53,883 bases of DNA from Spirochaetes bacterium GWF1_51_8 (GTDB taxonomy: Bacteria > Spirochaetota > Brevinematia > Brevinematales > GWF1-51-8): NCBI GenBank assembly GCA_001829415.1, contig MIBE01000030.1:101243-155125 (forward strand). The letters are read 5' to 3'. Positions within the stretch are counted from its first letter, which is position 1. Every line of letters begins with the position of its first letter. The translations under genes and the position numbers were made by a program. A model generated the notes under the pieces. It ran no database searches and was not told where the DNA came from. It was given only the letters and a program-made list of their open reading frames with translations. Positions 1 through 12,300 of the stretch are shown here, one piece after another.

Positions 1-233
1 ATTCTGAACTCACGAGTCATCTTCGCCTTTTTGATCTCTTTATCTTTCCGGCGTATCGTCTTGAAATCGTAACTGACAATAGCGGCGCTGTAACCGTCTT
101 TCTCGACAGTTCGCGTCCCGACCATCGTCATGTCCGAAAAATCGATAACAGTCACGCCCATGAACGCACCGTCATCGTATAATTGGGTCATACCGAGTTT
201 TTTCCCGATTATGCCAACCTTTTTAGCCTTCAT
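1..233 (-). CDS. rplC: 50S ribosomal protein L3 (N-terminal part, runs off the window)
   Basis: Reading from the ATG at 233 on the minus strand gives MKAKKVGIIGKKLGMTQLYD, the characteristic L3 N-terminus that precedes the peptidyl-transferase-side extension. Only about 77 codons are present; the gene continues beyond base 1. An AGGTGG Shine-Dalgarno lies six bases before the ATG. It follows rpsJ by 24 nt, the usual start of the S10 operon (rpsJ-rplC), here joined directly behind tuf. L3 is an early-assembly protein of the large subunit. Confidence 0.93.
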   Translation of the reverse strand, partial: MKAKKVGIIGKKLGMTQLYDDGAFMGVTVIDFSDMTMVGTRTVEKDGYSAAIVSYDFKTIRRKDKEIKKAKMTREFR

Positions 234-257
234 TTTAAGCCACCTGTTTCCAAAAAA

Positions 258-560
258 TTATTGCTTGATCTCGACATCCACACCGGCCGGTAACTGCAAC
301 TCCATCAAGGCGTTGATCAGGTCGTTAGTAGGCTCGTAAATGTCGATCAGGCGCTTGTGGGTTCTCCGTTCGAACTGCTCGCGCGAGTTCGCATTCACAT
401 GCGGAGAACGCAGCACCGTGTACTTTTTATTCAAAGTAGGTAACGGGATAGGGCCGGAGACCCTACCCCCTTTACTTTTTACAGATTCTACTATCGCCTT
501 CGCGGATTTATCGATCAGGCGGGCATCGAAAGATTTCAAACGTACTCTAATTCTGCTCAC
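258..560 (-). CDS. rpsJ: 30S ribosomal protein S10 / NusE
   Basis: The 100-residue product begins [20 protein letters not shown] and contains the GPIPLPT loop and the [13 protein letters not shown] segment diagnostic of S10. Length is normal (about 100-105). S10 sits in the head of the small subunit and, as NusE, links NusG-bound RNA polymerase to the ribosome or to antitermination complexes. It lies 11 nt downstream of tuf and 24 nt upstream of rplC, so the str-type operon (rpsL-rpsG-fusA-tuf) appears to run straight into the S10 operon without an intervening promoter that I can see. Confidence 0.98.
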   Translation of the reverse strand: MSRIRVRLKSFDARLIDKSAKAIVESVKSKGGRVSGPIPLPTLNKKYTVLRSPHVNANSREQFERRTHKRLIDIYEPTNDLINALMELQLPAGVDVEIKQ

Positions 561-571
561 AGTCGCCTCTA

Positions 572-1771
572 TTATTCGAGAATCTCGGAAACGACACCGG
601 CGCCAACCGTACGGCCGCCTTCGCGGATAGCGAAACGCATACTCTTTTCGATAGCCACGGGCACAATCAGTTCGATGGTCATATTGACGTTATCGCCAGG
701 CATAACCATGTCAGCTCCCTTGATCGCCGCGATGTTACCGGTAACGTCGGCAGTCTGAATAAAGAACTGCGGGCGGTATCCGACATGGAACGGGGTCTTA
801 CGACCGCCTTCCTCGGGCTTTAATACGAGCACTTCGGCGTTGAACTTCTTATGCGGGGTGATGGACTTGGGCTTCGCGATCACCATACCGCGGCGGATCT
901 TTTCCTTATCGATACCGCGTAAGAGGATACCGACGTTATCACCGGCCATCCCTTCATCGAGAAGTTTGCGGAACATTTCCACACCGGTACACACGGAAGT
1001 CTGGGTATCTTTATATCCGATTATTTCAACGGCTTCGTTGACCTTCACGATACCGCGTTCGATTCTGCCGGTAGCAACAGTTCCGCGGCCGGTGATCGAA
1101 AAGATATCTTCGATCGGCATCAGAAACGGCTTGTCGGTTTCACGGACGGGATCCGGGAAGTACGAGTCCATTGCTTCGGTGAGCTGCTTGATGCAGTCAT
1201 AAGCGGGATCCGTGGTGGCGGGGGCTTCGTAAGCCTTCAAGGCGGAACCGCGGATGACGGGGATATCGTCGCCGGGGAACTTATACTGCGACAAAAGTTC
1301 GCGTACATCCATTTCCACAAGGTCGATCAGTTCGGCATCTTCCTTGGTGATCTGGTCGCACTTGTTCAGGAACACGATGATGCTCGGAACGTTCACCTGT
1401 CTGGCGAGAAGCACGTGTTCGCGGGTCTGAGGCATAACACCGTCAGTAGCCGCTACCACGAGAACCGCGCCGTCCATCTGAGCGGCACCGGTGATCATGT
1501 TCTTGATATAGTCGGCGTGCCCGGGACAGTCAACGTGAGCATAATGGCGCTTGTCTGTTTCGTATTCGACATGCGCGGTATTGATCGTTATCCCTCTTGC
1601 CTTTTCTTCAGGGGCATTGTCGATTTCATCGTATTTCTTGACTTTCGCAGTCCCTTTGCTCGCGAGATACATAGTTATAGTTGCTGTCAAGGTTGTCTTA
1701 CCATGGTCAACGTGCCCGATCGTTCCAACATTAAGATGGGGTTTCTTCCGATCGAATTTCCCTTCAGCCAT
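572..1771 (-). CDS. tuf: Elongation factor Tu
   Basis: 399 residues with all translational GTPase motifs: GHVDHGKTT (G1), the RGITI switch-I segment, DCPGH (G3), NKCD (G4) and GSAL (G5), followed by the two EF-Tu beta-barrel domains ending [17 protein letters not shown]. It delivers aminoacyl-tRNA to the ribosomal A site. The ATG at 1771 follows a clear AGGAGG. The gene sits 26 nt after fusA and 11 nt before rpsJ. The alanine-containing FAIREGG segment, a common kirromycin-resistance position, looks wild type. No second tuf copy is in the window. Confidence 0.99.
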   Translation of the reverse strand: MAEGKFDRKKPHLNVGTIGHVDHGKTTLTATITMYLASKGTAKVKKYDEIDNAPEEKARGITINTAHVEYETDKRHYAHVDCPGHADYIKNMITGAAQMDGAVLVVAATDGVMPQTREHVLLARQVNVPSIIVFLNKCDQITKEDAELIDLVEMDVRELLSQYKFPGDDIPVIRGSALKAYEAPATTDPAYDCIKQLTEAMDSYFPDPVRETDKPFLMPIEDIFSITGRGTVATGRIERGIVKVNEAVEIIGYKDTQTSVCTGVEMFRKLLDEGMAGDNVGILLRGIDKEKIRRGMVIAKPKSITPHKKFNAEVLVLKPEEGGRKTPFHVGYRPQFFIQTADVTGNIAAIKGADMVMPGDNVNMTIELIVPVAIEKSMRFAIREGGRTVGAGVVSEILE

Positions 1772-1797
1772 ATTATTATTCCTCCTGTCGGTATTCT

Positions 1798-3876
1798 TTA
1801 TTCAGCTTTTAACACACTGTCCCACAAACTTTTAGGCAATTCGGCGTAATGATCGAATGTCATCACGTAGGTCGCGCGGCCCTGAGAAAGCGAGCGCAGG
1901 GTGGTCGCGTATCCGAACATTTCGCCCAAAGGAACGTGCGCGGTAACCATGCGGGCGGTGCCTTTCGGCTCCATCCCCACTATCTTCGCACGGCGGGAAC
2001 TTAAATCGCCGATAACATCGCCGAGATAATCTTCCGGCACCGTCACATCGGCCTTCATCATCGGTTCGAGGATCACGGGATCGGCCTTTTCCATCGCATC
2101 GCGGAAACCTTTCGATCCGGCGATTTTGAACGCTATTTCGGACGAGTCAACTTCGTGATACGAACCGTCTAACAGATTTACCTTTATGTCCACAACCTGA
2201 AAGCCGCCTAATACGCCGCTTTCAACTGCTTCTACGATACCTTTCTGAACAGCGGGGATGAATTCCTTCGGAATTCTTCCGCCGACAACCTTATCCTCAA
2301 ACTCGAAGCCTTTTCCGACCGCGAGAGGCTCGACCTCGAGCACGACATGACCGTACTGGCCGCGTCCGCCGGACTGACGGATATACTTGCTTTCGGCCTG
2401 CGCATGCTTGCGGATCGTTTCGCGGTACGCGACCTGCGGTTTACCCACATTCGCCTGTACTCCGAATTCCCGGGTCATTCTGTCCACGAGGATATCCAGG
2501 TGGAGTTCGCCCATTCCGTAGATCAGGGTCTGGCCGCTTTCATCGTCCGTCTTCACACGGAACGTCGGGTCTTCGTCCTGCAATTTACCGAGCACTTCGC
2601 TCAATTTGTTGATGTCGTCTTTGGTCTTAGGCTCGATCGCAACCGAGATAACGGGATCCGGGAAGCTGATCGCCTCAAGACAAATCGGATGATCCTCAGC
2701 ACTCACGCTATCGCCGGTCGTCGTGTCTTTGAACCCGACTACCGCGACAATATCGCCGGCATATACTACATCCACTTCCTCGCGCTTATTCGCGTGCATT
2801 CTTAATAGACGCGCGACACGCTCTTTTCTCTGCTTATTGACATTATAAACATAGCTTCCTTTTTCAAGCGTCCCGGCGTAGATGCGTGTAAACACGAGCT
2901 TTCCTACATACGGGTCGACCATGACCTTGAACGCTAACGCAGTCAAAGGTTCGCTGTCGAGAGGCTTGCGGATTTCAGTTTCCCCGGTCGTCGGATGAGT
3001 CCCGCGCAATGGGGGGATATCGTCCGGAGACGGCAAATAACTGACAACCGCATCCAATAATAATTGCACGCCTTTATTCTTCAACGCGGAACCGCAGAGC
3101 ACAGGGTACATACCCGCCGTGATCGTGGCATTACGGATACCGCGCATCATCTCTTCATCAGTCAAATCCTCGCCTTCGAGGTACTTTTCCATTAGGTCGT
3201 CGTTGCCGTCACAAATCGCTTCTACAAGCGTCAAACGAGCCTTCTCGACCTTGGCCTTCATATCCTCGGGACAGGGCTTTTCTTCGTAGGCTTCGTCCTT
3301 ATCCTTACCGGTCCAGACATAAGCTTTTCTCGTGATCAGGTCGATCATACCGACAAAATCGTTTTCAGCGCCGATCGGTAACTGGAGAGGCACGGCCTTC
3401 ACGCCGAGCTTTTTTTCCATCGACAGCACGCACATATTGAAGTCGGCGCCTATTTTATCCATTTTGTTGACAAACGCGATACGGGGAACATTGTACTTAT
3501 CAGCCTGACGCCAGACGGTTTCGGATTGAGGCTCGACGCCTTCGCCGCCGTCGAACACCGCAACCGCGCCGTCGAGCACACGCAACGAGCGCTCCACTTC
3601 GGCGGTAAAGTCCACATGTCCGGGGGTGTCGATCAGGTTGATCTTATAGTCTTTCCAGAAACAAGTCGTCGCGGCGCTTGTGATTGTGATACCGCGTTCC
3701 TTTTCCTGAATCATCCAGTCCATTTCGGCGGCGCCTTCATGCACCTCGCCTATCTTATGAGTTTTACCGGTATAATAAAGGATGCGCTCGGACACAGTGG
3801 TCTTTCCGGCATCAATATGAGCCGCGATACCGATATTTCTAACCTTGTCTATAGAAATTTTCTTTTCAACTGCCAT
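1798..3876 (-). CDS. fusA: Elongation factor G
   Basis: 692 residues, normal EF-G length. The N-terminal GTPase domain shows [10 protein letters not shown] (G1), RGITIT (switch I), DTPGHVDF (G3) and [10 protein letters not shown] (G4); domains III-V follow, with the [10 protein letters not shown] loop of domain IV region. EF-G catalyses translocation and, with RRF, ribosome recycling. The start at 3876 is preceded by AAGGGG at eight bases, and rpsG ends only 12 nt upstream. The gene is part of the rpsL-rpsG-fusA-tuf transcription unit. Confidence 0.99.
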   Translation of the reverse strand: MAVEKKISIDKVRNIGIAAHIDAGKTTVSERILYYTGKTHKIGEVHEGAAEMDWMIQEKERGITITSAATTCFWKDYKINLIDTPGHVDFTAEVERSLRVLDGAVAVFDGGEGVEPQSETVWRQADKYNVPRIAFVNKMDKIGADFNMCVLSMEKKLGVKAVPLQLPIGAENDFVGMIDLITRKAYVWTGKDKDEAYEEKPCPEDMKAKVEKARLTLVEAICDGNDDLMEKYLEGEDLTDEEMMRGIRNATITAGMYPVLCGSALKNKGVQLLLDAVVSYLPSPDDIPPLRGTHPTTGETEIRKPLDSEPLTALAFKVMVDPYVGKLVFTRIYAGTLEKGSYVYNVNKQRKERVARLLRMHANKREEVDVVYAGDIVAVVGFKDTTTGDSVSAEDHPICLEAISFPDPVISVAIEPKTKDDINKLSEVLGKLQDEDPTFRVKTDDESGQTLIYGMGELHLDILVDRMTREFGVQANVGKPQVAYRETIRKHAQAESKYIRQSGGRGQYGHVVLEVEPLAVGKGFEFEDKVVGGRIPKEFIPAVQKGIVEAVESGVLGGFQVVDIKVNLLDGSYHEVDSSEIAFKIAGSKGFRDAMEKADPVILEPMMKADVTVPEDYLGDVIGDLSSRRAKIVGMEPKGTARMVTAHVPLGEMFGYATTLRSLSQGRATYVMTFDHYAELPKSLWDSVLKAE

Positions 3877-3888
3877 TCAAAAAACCCC

Positions 3889-4362
3889 TTACCAGCGATA
3901 ATGCGCGAAGGCTTTGTTCGCTTCGGCCATTTTAATTGTGTCCAATTTCTTCTTGATAACCGTACCGGTGTTGTTGAACGCATCGGTCAGTTCCTTGCCC
4001 AATTTCTCCGCCATAGAATGCTCTTTGCGGGTGCGGGATGTATTGACAAGCCAGCGTACCGAAAGCGAGTTCTGTCTCGCGGGCCGGACTTCGACAGGCA
4101 CCTGATAGTTGGCACCGCCGACACGGCGTGAACGTACTTCGATCGGGGGCTTGATGTTTTCCATAGCCTTTTCGAGAGCAGGCAAGGCGGGCTCGCCCGT
4201 CTTTTCCGCTAGAAAATCCATCGCACCGTAGACTATCTCGGTCGCGGTGGACTTCTTCCCGTCCCACATTATCTGGTTGACTATCTTGGTCACCAAGATA
4301 CTGCCGTACTTGTAATCCGGCAAAATAGGCTGACGATGTACTTTATTCTTTTTCCGGGGCAT
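3889..4362 (-). CDS. rpsG: 30S ribosomal protein S7
   Basis: 157 residues starting [20 protein letters not shown], with the S7 landmarks [35 protein letters not shown] and the C-terminal AFAHYRW. S7 nucleates assembly of the 30S head and contacts the E-site tRNA. It lies between rpsL (12 nt upstream) and fusA (12 nt downstream). In enterobacteria S7 represses its own operon by binding the rpsL-rpsG spacer; the spacer here is too short for that structure, so such feedback is unlikely in the same form. Confidence 0.99.
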   Translation of the reverse strand: MPRKKNKVHRQPILPDYKYGSILVTKIVNQIMWDGKKSTATEIVYGAMDFLAEKTGEPALPALEKAMENIKPPIEVRSRRVGGANYQVPVEVRPARQNSLSVRWLVNTSRTRKEHSMAEKLGKELTDAFNNTGTVIKKKLDTIKMAEANKAFAHYRW

Positions 4363-4374
4363 AGTCCTTACTCC

Positions 4375-4749
4375 TTAAGCTTTAGGCTTTTTCGCGCCGT
4401 ATTTCGAACGGCTGGTCATACGCTTTTCGACTCCCATCGCATCCAACGTTCCGCGGATGATATGGTAACGGACACCAGGCAGGTCTTTTACACGACCGCC
4501 GCGGATGAGCACAACCGAGTGTTCCTGAAGGTTATGCCCGATACCCGGGATGTATGCGGTGACTTCGATACCGTGCGAAAGTCTTACCCTGGCGATCTTG
4601 CGCAACGCCGAGTTCGGTTTTTTCGGGGTCATCGTGGTCACTTTTACACAAACACCGCGCTTCTGGGGATTAGCCTTCAAAGCGGGCGACTTTGTTTTAG
4701 TCTTCTGTAATTCTCTTCCTTTTCTCACCAACTGGTTAATCGTCGGCAT
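4375..4749 (-). CDS. rpsL: 30S ribosomal protein S12
   Basis: 124 residues beginning [13 protein letters not shown] with the decoding-centre loops [11 protein letters not shown] and [13 protein letters not shown]. The two lysines in these loops, whose substitution gives streptomycin resistance in other bacteria, are both present, so the protein looks streptomycin-sensitive in type. S12 contributes to decoding accuracy. The gene is the first of the rpsL-rpsG-fusA-tuf-rpsJ-rplC run, immediately downstream of its own consensus promoter (4792-4820). Confidence 0.99.
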   Translation of the reverse strand: MPTINQLVRKGRELQKTKTKSPALKANPQKRGVCVKVTTMTPKKPNSALRKIARVRLSHGIEVTAYIPGIGHNLQEHSVVLIRGGRVKDLPGVRYHIIRGTLDAMGVEKRMTSRSKYGAKKPKA

Positions 4750-4791
4750 AAGCTACCTCTTATCGATATTAAAGCTTTAACGGTGACGTTA

Positions 4792-4820
4792 AGTATAACG
4801 GAAAACACATTCCATGTCAA
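4792..4820 (-). promoter_or_regulatory. Sigma-70-type promoter for rpsL-rpsG-fusA-tuf
   Basis: On the minus strand TTGACA (4815-4820) and TATACT (4792-4797) are separated by exactly 17 bases, in the 123-nt gap between the rpoC stop and the rpsL start. No hairpin with a T-run ends the rpoC transcript in this gap, so read-through from rpoC may add to this promoter. Confidence 0.85.
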
Positions 4821-4872
4821 TTTTTTAGACAGTTTTGTTTTGCGTCAAATATTTCGCGTGGAAAATTCAGGC

Positions 4873-7800
4873 TCACTCGTTCGTGCGGAGCTTGATTCCC
4901 TGGTAATACTTTATCCCCGTTCCCGCGGGAATAAGCTGTCCGATCACGAGATTTTCTTTCAGTCCCGCAAGTTTGTCGATCGCGCCCCTGAGCGCCGCAG
5001 TGGAAAGCACGCGGGGTGTTTCCTGGAACGACGCCGCCGAGAAGAAGCTCTCGGTAAACAATGACGCTTTCGTCAAACCCATGAGGATAGGCCGGGCCTT
5101 GGCAGGCTGCCCTCCCTGGCTGATCACGCTTTCATTTTCCTTATTGAAAACCAACTTATCTACATTCTGTCCGATAATAAACTCGGTGTCCCCGGCATCG
5201 ACTATCTCCACCTTCTTCAACATCTGGCGGATGATAATACTGATATGCTTCTCGTTGATATCCACACCCTGCAGGCGGTAAACACCCTGCACTTCGTTCA
5301 GCAGGAAGTCTTCGACTGCGGTGTAGCCCTGTACTCTCAGGATGTCGTGCGAGCTGATCATGCCTTCGCTGAGCTGGTCGCCGGCCTGAACCTTATCGCC
5401 GATACGCACGAATATGTTTTTCCCGCTCGGGATCAAGTGCGCGAACGTCTGTTTGTTTTTCGCGCGGATCGAGACCACATACTTGCCCTTCTTCTGTTCG
5501 ATATCCGTTACTTCCCCGCTGACCTTCGCGATCACGGAGATGCTCTTCGGCTTCCGCGATTCGAAAAGTTCGGTTACTCTCGGGAGACCTCCCACTATGT
5601 CTCTCGCGCGCTTTCTGCCCATAGGGCGGCGGGCGACGACATCGCCGGGTTTGACATGGGTGTCCTCGGGCACGGCAAGCGTAGTCCCGGGCATCACCAC
5701 GATCCGGTCGAGAGGATTGCGGTTTTCGTCACGGATGATAATGATATTCTTATTCTTTGTTTCGTTTCCTTCGGGGCCCTCGACAGCGTATCCGACCTTT
5801 CCGTCGTATTCGCTGAGGTACAGCTCGTTGTACGGATCGAAGTCCGCGAGCTTCTCGCCCTTCTTCGCGAGCCTGCCCTTCAGGACATACAGCGTCGATC
5901 CGACCTTCACCGAGTACTCATGGATATCGTTATCCAGGATATAGAGTTCGCCGCCGTTTTCGTTCGGCTTCACCACTATCTGGACACGGTTCCCGAACAT
6001 AACGGGAGTGCCGTCCTTTAGTTTGAAGACGACTTCTTCGCTATTGAACTCTTTTTCCTCGAGGGTGGCGAAGTCCATCGGTTCGAGGTCGGCGAGCTTA
6101 TAAATATTGATCACTTTTTTAACACGGATAAATGACTTTCTGGGGTTGACCAGTTCGATCTTGCCGTCCTTGTCCAAACGGTACATCAGGTTCTCGGGCA
6201 GACCGCTCTCCTCGGAATTGATCGAGTCGCGGAACGCCTTTTCGAACAGCCAGCCGTTGAAATGCGCCAGTTCGTCGCCTTCGATCTTTGACGAGATCAT
6301 CTTCGCGGTTTCGGGGTCGTACGAACGGCCCATCCTATCGAACGGGAGCAGTTTGTAGAAATCTTTCTTTACCAGCAAAGGATTAATCTTGCTGAAGAAG
6401 GCCGGTGAAAATCTCGGCGCTTTCACGATATCCTCATTATCCTTTTCGGAGAACGAATCCCTCGCGAACTGCTTGGCTTCCTCGCTGGGTGTAATCTTCT
6501 GGAACTTGGGGTTGAAGAAGGGCGAACCGATGACATAAGCGTCGTAGTTCAGTTTGATCTCGCTTTCTCCCATCTGTGTCGCCGCGATACCTCCGATATG
6601 GAAGGTACGCATTGTCAACTGAGTACCGGGCTGTCCGATTGATTCGGCGGCGATAATACCCACCGCTTCCCCGATATTCGCGACCATTCTCTGCGAGAGG
6701 TCCCATCCGTAACACTTGGCGCAGATACCGTGCTTCGCTTCGCAGGTCAGCACGCTTCTGATCTTCACCATTTCGATCCCGGCGTTCTCGATAGCCTCGG
6801 ACGCGTCTTCGTCGAGAGTCTCGTTCGCCTTCACGATCAGTTGACCGTTGCGGGGATCGTACATATTCGAAACTACGGTACGTCCGACAATTCTGTCGCG
6901 GAGCGGTTTGACGATTTCGTCGCCCTGCTTGATAGCGCCCATATCGATACCTTTGACCGTTCCGCAGTCGCGGATCGCGACCACGACGTCCTGCGAGATA
7001 TCGACCAGTTTACGTGTGAGGTAACCGGCGTCCGCCGTCTTGAGAGCGGTGTCGGCCAACCCTTTACGGGCTCCGTGGCTCGAGATAAAGTACTCGAGAA
7101 CCGATAGGCCTTCTTTAAAGTTCGATTTGATCGCGAGTTCGATGATTTCTCCCGACGGCTTCGCCATCAAACCGCGCATACCGGCGAGCTGACGGATCTG
7201 TTCGCGGCTTCCGCGAGCGCCGGAGTCCATCATGATATACAGCGAGTTGAACCCGCCGTTGGAACTTTTCAGCTTACTTTCGACATAACGCTTGATACGT
7301 TCGTTCGCGCCGGCCCAAAGGTCGACGACCTGGTTATATTTTTCGTCATGGGTGATGAGACCGCTGCGGGCGTTCTCTTCGATACGCTTCACCGCTTTTT
7401 CGGTTTCCATTACGATGTTGTACTTCTCTTCCGGCACTTCCACATCGGATATAGCGATAGTGACACCGAAACGGGTGGCGTAAGTGTACCCCATCGTCTT
7501 CAGTTCGTCCACGTAACGCGCGGTTTCCTTGATACCGTATATCTTGAAACACTTCGATATGGATGCTTCGAGTTTCTTACTATTAAAGGTGTCGTCGACA
7601 TAGCGGAGCTTCTCGGGAACGATCTGGTTGAACAGAACGCGCCCCACGGTCGTATTCTTCCGCCATACGCCGTCCATCTTGAAATTGATCGCCGTATTGT
7701 AGTTGATCGCGCCGCTCTCGACCGCGAAGATAATCTCTTCGACCCTGTCGTACGAACGGAGCTTCTTGGGTTCGTCTTCTTCGTTTGCTTTTTTAGTCAG

Positions 7801-9300
7801 GTAATAGATACCCAAAACCATGTCCTGCGTGGGGTAAACGATCGGTTTACCGTTCGCGGGGTTGAGCAGGTTGCGGGAAGAGAGCATCAGCATCCACGCT
7901 TCGACCTGCGCCTCGGGCGTCAACGGGACATGGACGGCCATCTGGTCGCCGTCGAAGTCCGCGTTATACGCGTGACAGACCAACGGGTGAAGCTGGATCG
8001 CCTTTTCTTCGATCAGGATCGGTTCGAACGCCTGAATACCCAACCGGTGCAATGTCGGGGCGCGGTTCAGGAGAACGGGGTGATCGCGCACCACTTCCTC
8101 GAGAATACCCCACACGAGCTCGTGCTCCATCTCGATCATCCGCTTCGCCGCTTTGATGTTATGCGCGAAACCCTGATCGACAAGGCCGCGCATGACGAAC
8201 GGCTTGAAGAGCTCGAGCGCCATCTGCTTCGGCAGTCCGCACTGGTGAAGCTTCAGGTTCGGGCCGACTATGATGACCGAACGGCCGGAATAGTCGACAC
8301 GTTTACCCAAAAGGTTCTGGCGAAAACGGCCCTGTTTACCTTTCAATATATCGGAAAGGGATTTTAACGGCCTGTCGCCGTTACCGGTAACAGGATGCGT
8401 TCTGCGGGAGTTGTCAAAAAGACTATCCACTGCATCCTGCACCATTCTCATTTCGTTCTTGATAATGATATCGGGAGCGTTGACCTGTTTGAGTTTTTTC
8501 AGGCGGTTGTTTCTGTTGATCAGCCTGCGGTAGAGGTCGTTGATATCGGAGGTCGCGAAACGTCCGCCGTCCAACGGCACCATCGGGCGGAGGTCCGGCG
8601 GGATGACCGGGATTATATCCAGCACCATCCATTCGGGCTTGTTGTCCGACTTGCGGAGTTCTTCGACCAGCTCGAGTCTCTTGAGCACCTTTTTATCCAC
8701 TTTCGGTTTATGCTCGACCAAGTCGCGGAGTTCGTCCGAAAGCATGTCGAGGTCGAGATTCTTGAGGATTTTCTGGATAGCGACCGCGCCGGTATCGGCC
8801 TGGAACGCTTCCTTATATTTATCGCGGTACTCGTCGTATTCCTCGTCGGTCAGCACCTGATTCTGCATCAGGTCTGTTTCGCCGGTGTCGATCACGATAT
8901 ACTTCTCGAAGTATAGTATGCTCTGCACGTCGGAAGGAGCGATATCGAGAAGCAGGGCTATCTTCGACGGAACGATGCGGTAATACCAAATATGGGCTAC
9001 CGGCGCCGCGAGATTGATATGCCCGGTGCGGTAACGTCTGACCTTCGATTCGGTCACTTCCACGCCGCACTTGTCGCAGACTATGCCTTTATAACGGATC
9101 GAGCGGAATTTTCCGCAGGTGCATTCGAAGTCTTTCGTCGGCCCGAATATCCTTTCACAGAACAAGCCGTCTCTTTCGGGTCTCAAAGTCCGGTAGTTGA
9201 TCGTTTCGGGCTTCTTGACCTCGCCGTATGACAGACTGGCTACCAGTTCGGATGACGCAAGATGTATAGAAACGGAACCGAAAGTTGTCGCTCCCTTCAT
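4873..9300 (-). CDS. rpoC: RNA polymerase subunit beta prime
   Basis: 1475 residues. Visible landmarks in order: the N-terminal zinc site (Cys60, Cys62, Cys75, Cys78), the bridge to the [12 protein letters not shown] active-site loop whose three aspartates (448, 450, 452) chelate the catalytic Mg2+, the second zinc region [13 protein letters not shown] near residue 850, the trigger-loop/bridge-helix segments and a C-terminal part with [18 protein letters not shown]. The start at 9300 has GGGAG eight bases upstream and follows rpoB by 22 nt. Length is slightly above the 1400 usual for proteobacteria, consistent with an expanded region between residues about 930 and 1150, poor in recognisable motifs. 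Confidence 0.99.
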   Translation of the reverse strand: MKGATTFGSVSIHLASSELVASLSYGEVKKPETINYRTLRPERDGLFCERIFGPTKDFECTCGKFRSIRYKGIVCDKCGVEVTESKVRRYRTGHINLAAPVAHIWYYRIVPSKIALLLDIAPSDVQSILYFEKYIVIDTGETDLMQNQVLTDEEYDEYRDKYKEAFQADTGAVAIQKILKNLDLDMLSDELRDLVEHKPKVDKKVLKRLELVEELRKSDNKPEWMVLDIIPVIPPDLRPMVPLDGGRFATSDINDLYRRLINRNNRLKKLKQVNAPDIIIKNEMRMVQDAVDSLFDNSRRTHPVTGNGDRPLKSLSDILKGKQGRFRQNLLGKRVDYSGRSVIIVGPNLKLHQCGLPKQMALELFKPFVMRGLVDQGFAHNIKAAKRMIEMEHELVWGILEEVVRDHPVLLNRAPTLHRLGIQAFEPILIEEKAIQLHPLVCHAYNADFDGDQMAVHVPLTPEAQVEAWMLMLSSRNLLNPANGKPIVYPTQDMVLGIYYLTKKANEEDEPKKLRSYDRVEEIIFAVESGAINYNTAINFKMDGVWRKNTTVGRVLFNQIVPEKLRYVDDTFNSKKLEASISKCFKIYGIKETARYVDELKTMGYTYATRFGVTIAISDVEVPEEKYNIVMETEKAVKRIEENARSGLITHDEKYNQVVDLWAGANERIKRYVESKLKSSNGGFNSLYIMMDSGARGSREQIRQLAGMRGLMAKPSGEIIELAIKSNFKEGLSVLEYFISSHGARKGLADTALKTADAGYLTRKLVDISQDVVVAIRDCGTVKGIDMGAIKQGDEIVKPLRDRIVGRTVVSNMYDPRNGQLIVKANETLDEDASEAIENAGIEMVKIRSVLTCEAKHGICAKCYGWDLSQRMVANIGEAVGIIAAESIGQPGTQLTMRTFHIGGIAATQMGESEIKLNYDAYVIGSPFFNPKFQKITPSEEAKQFARDSFSEKDNEDIVKAPRFSPAFFSKINPLLVKKDFYKLLPFDRMGRSYDPETAKMISSKIEGDELAHFNGWLFEKAFRDSINSEESGLPENLMYRLDKDGKIELVNPRKSFIRVKKVINIYKLADLEPMDFATLEEKEFNSEEVVFKLKDGTPVMFGNRVQIVVKPNENGGELYILDNDIHEYSVKVGSTLYVLKGRLAKKGEKLADFDPYNELYLSEYDGKVGYAVEGPEGNETKNKNIIIIRDENRNPLDRIVVMPGTTLAVPEDTHVKPGDVVARRPMGRKRARDIVGGLPRVTELFESRKPKSISVIAKVSGEVTDIEQKKGKYVVSIRAKNKQTFAHLIPSGKNIFVRIGDKVQAGDQLSEGMISSHDILRVQGYTAVEDFLLNEVQGVYRLQGVDINEKHISIIIRQMLKKVEIVDAGDTEFIIGQNVDKLVFNKENESVISQGGQPAKARPILMGLTKASLFTESFFSAASFQETPRVLSTAALRGAIDKLAGLKENLVIGQLIPAGTGIKYYQGIKLRTNE

Positions 9301-9322
9301 AATTTAAACTCCCTGTTTTCTA

Positions 9323-12300
9323 TTAAACTAAATGAGAGATCTTGGAATCGAACAATTCTTTTTCTTTGTCGTTCAACGGGACGCGCTTGCCGCCCTTATC
9401 GTACACCTGAATATCGAGCGCAAGACCCCTGAGTTCCTGTACCAGAACGTTGAAGGACTCGGGGATGCCGGGCGACGCCACGTACTTCCCTTTGATGATC
9501 CCTTCATAGATTCTGACACGTCCCTCGGTGTCGTCGGACTTAACAGTCAGCATTTCCTGCAGGAGGTTTGCCGCGCCGTATGCCTCGAGCGCCCAGACTT
9601 CCATTTCTCCAAGTCTCTGGCCTCCGAAGTTCGCCTTACCGCGCAGAGGCTGCTGGGTAACGAGCGAGTAAGGACCTACCGAACGGGCGTGAATCTTGTC
9701 GTCCACCATGTGGTGAAGTTTCAGGATATACATGACCCCGACAAACACCGGCTTCTCGAACGGAACACCCGTTCTGCCGTCGCGGAGATTGAACTTCCCG
9801 TTTTTCGGCAATTTGACCTTTTCGTAATAGGCTTCTATTTCTTTAGCGCTTTCGCCGTAGTTCTTGCGTTCCGACTTGAGGTCGTCAAAAATCTTCTTGT
9901 TCGCCTTATCGATCTCTTCCTCGATCTCAACAAGCGACGCGCCTTCGAACACAGGGCATTCGTAATTCAGCCCGAGTTTCCATCCGGCCAAGCCGAGCAA
10001 TGTCTCGAAGAGCTGGCCGAGGTTCATACGTGAAGGAACGCCGAGCGGGTTGAGCACGACATCGACGGGAGTACCGTCGGGAAGGAACGGCATATCTTCT
10101 TCCGCGAGTACGCGCGAGATAACACCCTTGTTACCGTGGCGTCCCGCGATCTTATCGCCGGGTTTGATCTTGCGCTTCTTCGCGATATAGACCTTGACCA
10201 GCTTGATGACTCCCGGGGGCAGTTCGTCGTTGTTCGAGGCGTTGAATACCTTGACATCGACCACCACGCCGCCTTCGCCGTGCGGAACACGCAGGGAAGT
10301 ATCGCGGACATCCTTCGCCTTTTCGCCGAATATGGCGTGCAGGAGACGGAACTCCGGGGTCTCGGTGGGTTCACCCTTCGGGGTGACCTTACCGACCAAT
10401 ATGTCGCCGGGCTTGACATACGCGCCGATCCGGATTATCCCTTCCAGATCGAGGTTGCGTACCGCGTCCTCGCCTACATTCGGGATTTCTGAGGTGATCT
10501 CCTCGCTCCCGAGCTTCGTTTCGAGAGCCTTGCACTCGAACACGGTCGTATATACCGATGTAAAATCGTCGTTCTTTAACAGTTTTTCGCTGATGAGCAC
10601 GGCGTCTTCGTAGTTGTACCCGTTCCACGGCATGAACGAAACAAGGATGTTGCGCCCGAGAGCGAGTTCGCCCCCGTTGCTGGCAAAACCGTCGGCTAGC
10701 ACTTCGCCCTTCGCGATCTTCTCGCCCGCGTCGACAATAGGCTTCTGGTTGAAGCTCGTATCCTGGTTCGTTCTGCGGAACTTCACAAACTCGTACTTTT
10801 TATCGCCGGACTTTGTCTTCATCACGACAGACGTCGAATCGACCTTTTTGACTTCGCCGTCTTCTTCCGCCACTACGATAGCGCGGGCGTCGCGGGCGAC
10901 ATAGTATTCCATACCCGTTCCCACAATCGGGGATTCGGAGATGAGGAGCGGCATCGCCTGACGCTGCATGTTCGATCCCATGAGTGCGCGGTTGGCGTCG
11001 TCATGTTCGATGAACGGGATGAGCGAGGCGGATACGGAAAGGATCTGCTTAGGCGCCACGTCCATCAATTGAATCTTGTCCTTCGGCGCAAGTTCGAACT
11101 CGCCCCGGAAACGGCCCTGTACGAAGTCTTCGACTATCTTGCCGTCCTTATCCAGTTTGATATTCGCCTGCGCGATATAGAAATTCTCCTCTTCCGTGGC
11201 GGAGAGGTACTTAATCTCGTCGGTGATCTTTTCGTTCTTTACCACCACATACGGGGTCTCGAGGAACCCGTAAGGGTTGACCTGGGCGTAAGTCGCGAGG
11301 GAGACGATCAGACCGATGTTCGGTCCTTCAGGTGTCTCGATCGGACAGACACGGCCGTAATGTGTGTTGTGAACGTCGCGGACTTCGAATCCGGCGCGGT
11401 CGCGTGAAAGACCGCCGGGGCCTAACGCGGACAGACGGCGCTTGTGTGTCAGTTCCGCGATGGGGTTCGTCTGGTCCATGAACTGCGAGAGCTGGCTCAT
11501 CCCGAAGAAGTCGTTGATCGCCGAAACGATCGGCTTGATCGCGATGATGTTCTGAGGAGAAAACTCCTCGACATCGCGCGAAGAAAGCTTCTCGTGGATC
11601 GCCTTTTCGACTTTCGAGAATGCGCCGAGTATCTGGTTCATGATGAGTTCGTTGACATTCCTGACACGGCGGTTACCGAGATGGTCGACATCGTCGAGTG
11701 CCGCGTCTTTATTATAGACCTTCAAGAGGTGCAGTAACGAGCGAGTGATATCTTCGAACGTGAGGGTCTTGGTCTGAATCAACTGCGCGCGGTCTTCGTC
11801 GGCATAATCCGGGAAGAGTTTCAGCACGAGTTTATAACGGCCGACCTCGCCGAGATCGTACATCTTGGGGCTGAAGAACATATTGTTGAGTTCGCGCACA
11901 ATACTGTCGAGCGGCGCGGCTTCCCCGGGATGCAGGATGCTGTATATTTTCTTAATGGCTTTGTTCACCGCGTCCTTCGTGTCGTCCTTTTCGAGAGTGT
12001 TGATGAGCGGCTTATTCTGCAGGATAGATTTCGGATTGATGATCTTGATGAGGGTCTTGTCCTTCTGGTAAAGCTGGTTGATGCTTCCGGGAAGGAGTTT
12101 GTCCACCGCGGAAACAATCAGGTTGCCCTCGTCGTCGTTGATATCCTCGGCGACATATTTCCCCACCAGACGCGAGATCGCCTCTTCCTTATCGATCTTT
12201 TTCAGATCGACCTTTTTCACATCGAAGAACGCGCTGATGATATCGTTAGCGGGCATCCCGAGCGCGCGGAGGAACATGGTGACAAGCACCTTGCGGCGGG

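Noticed and set aside
5245-8367. Long open frames of up to 339 codons on the plus strand opposite rpoC and rpoB
   Set aside because: They mirror codon positions of rpoC/rpoB, lack ribosome-binding sites and encode no recognisable domain; shadows of G+C-biased third positions.
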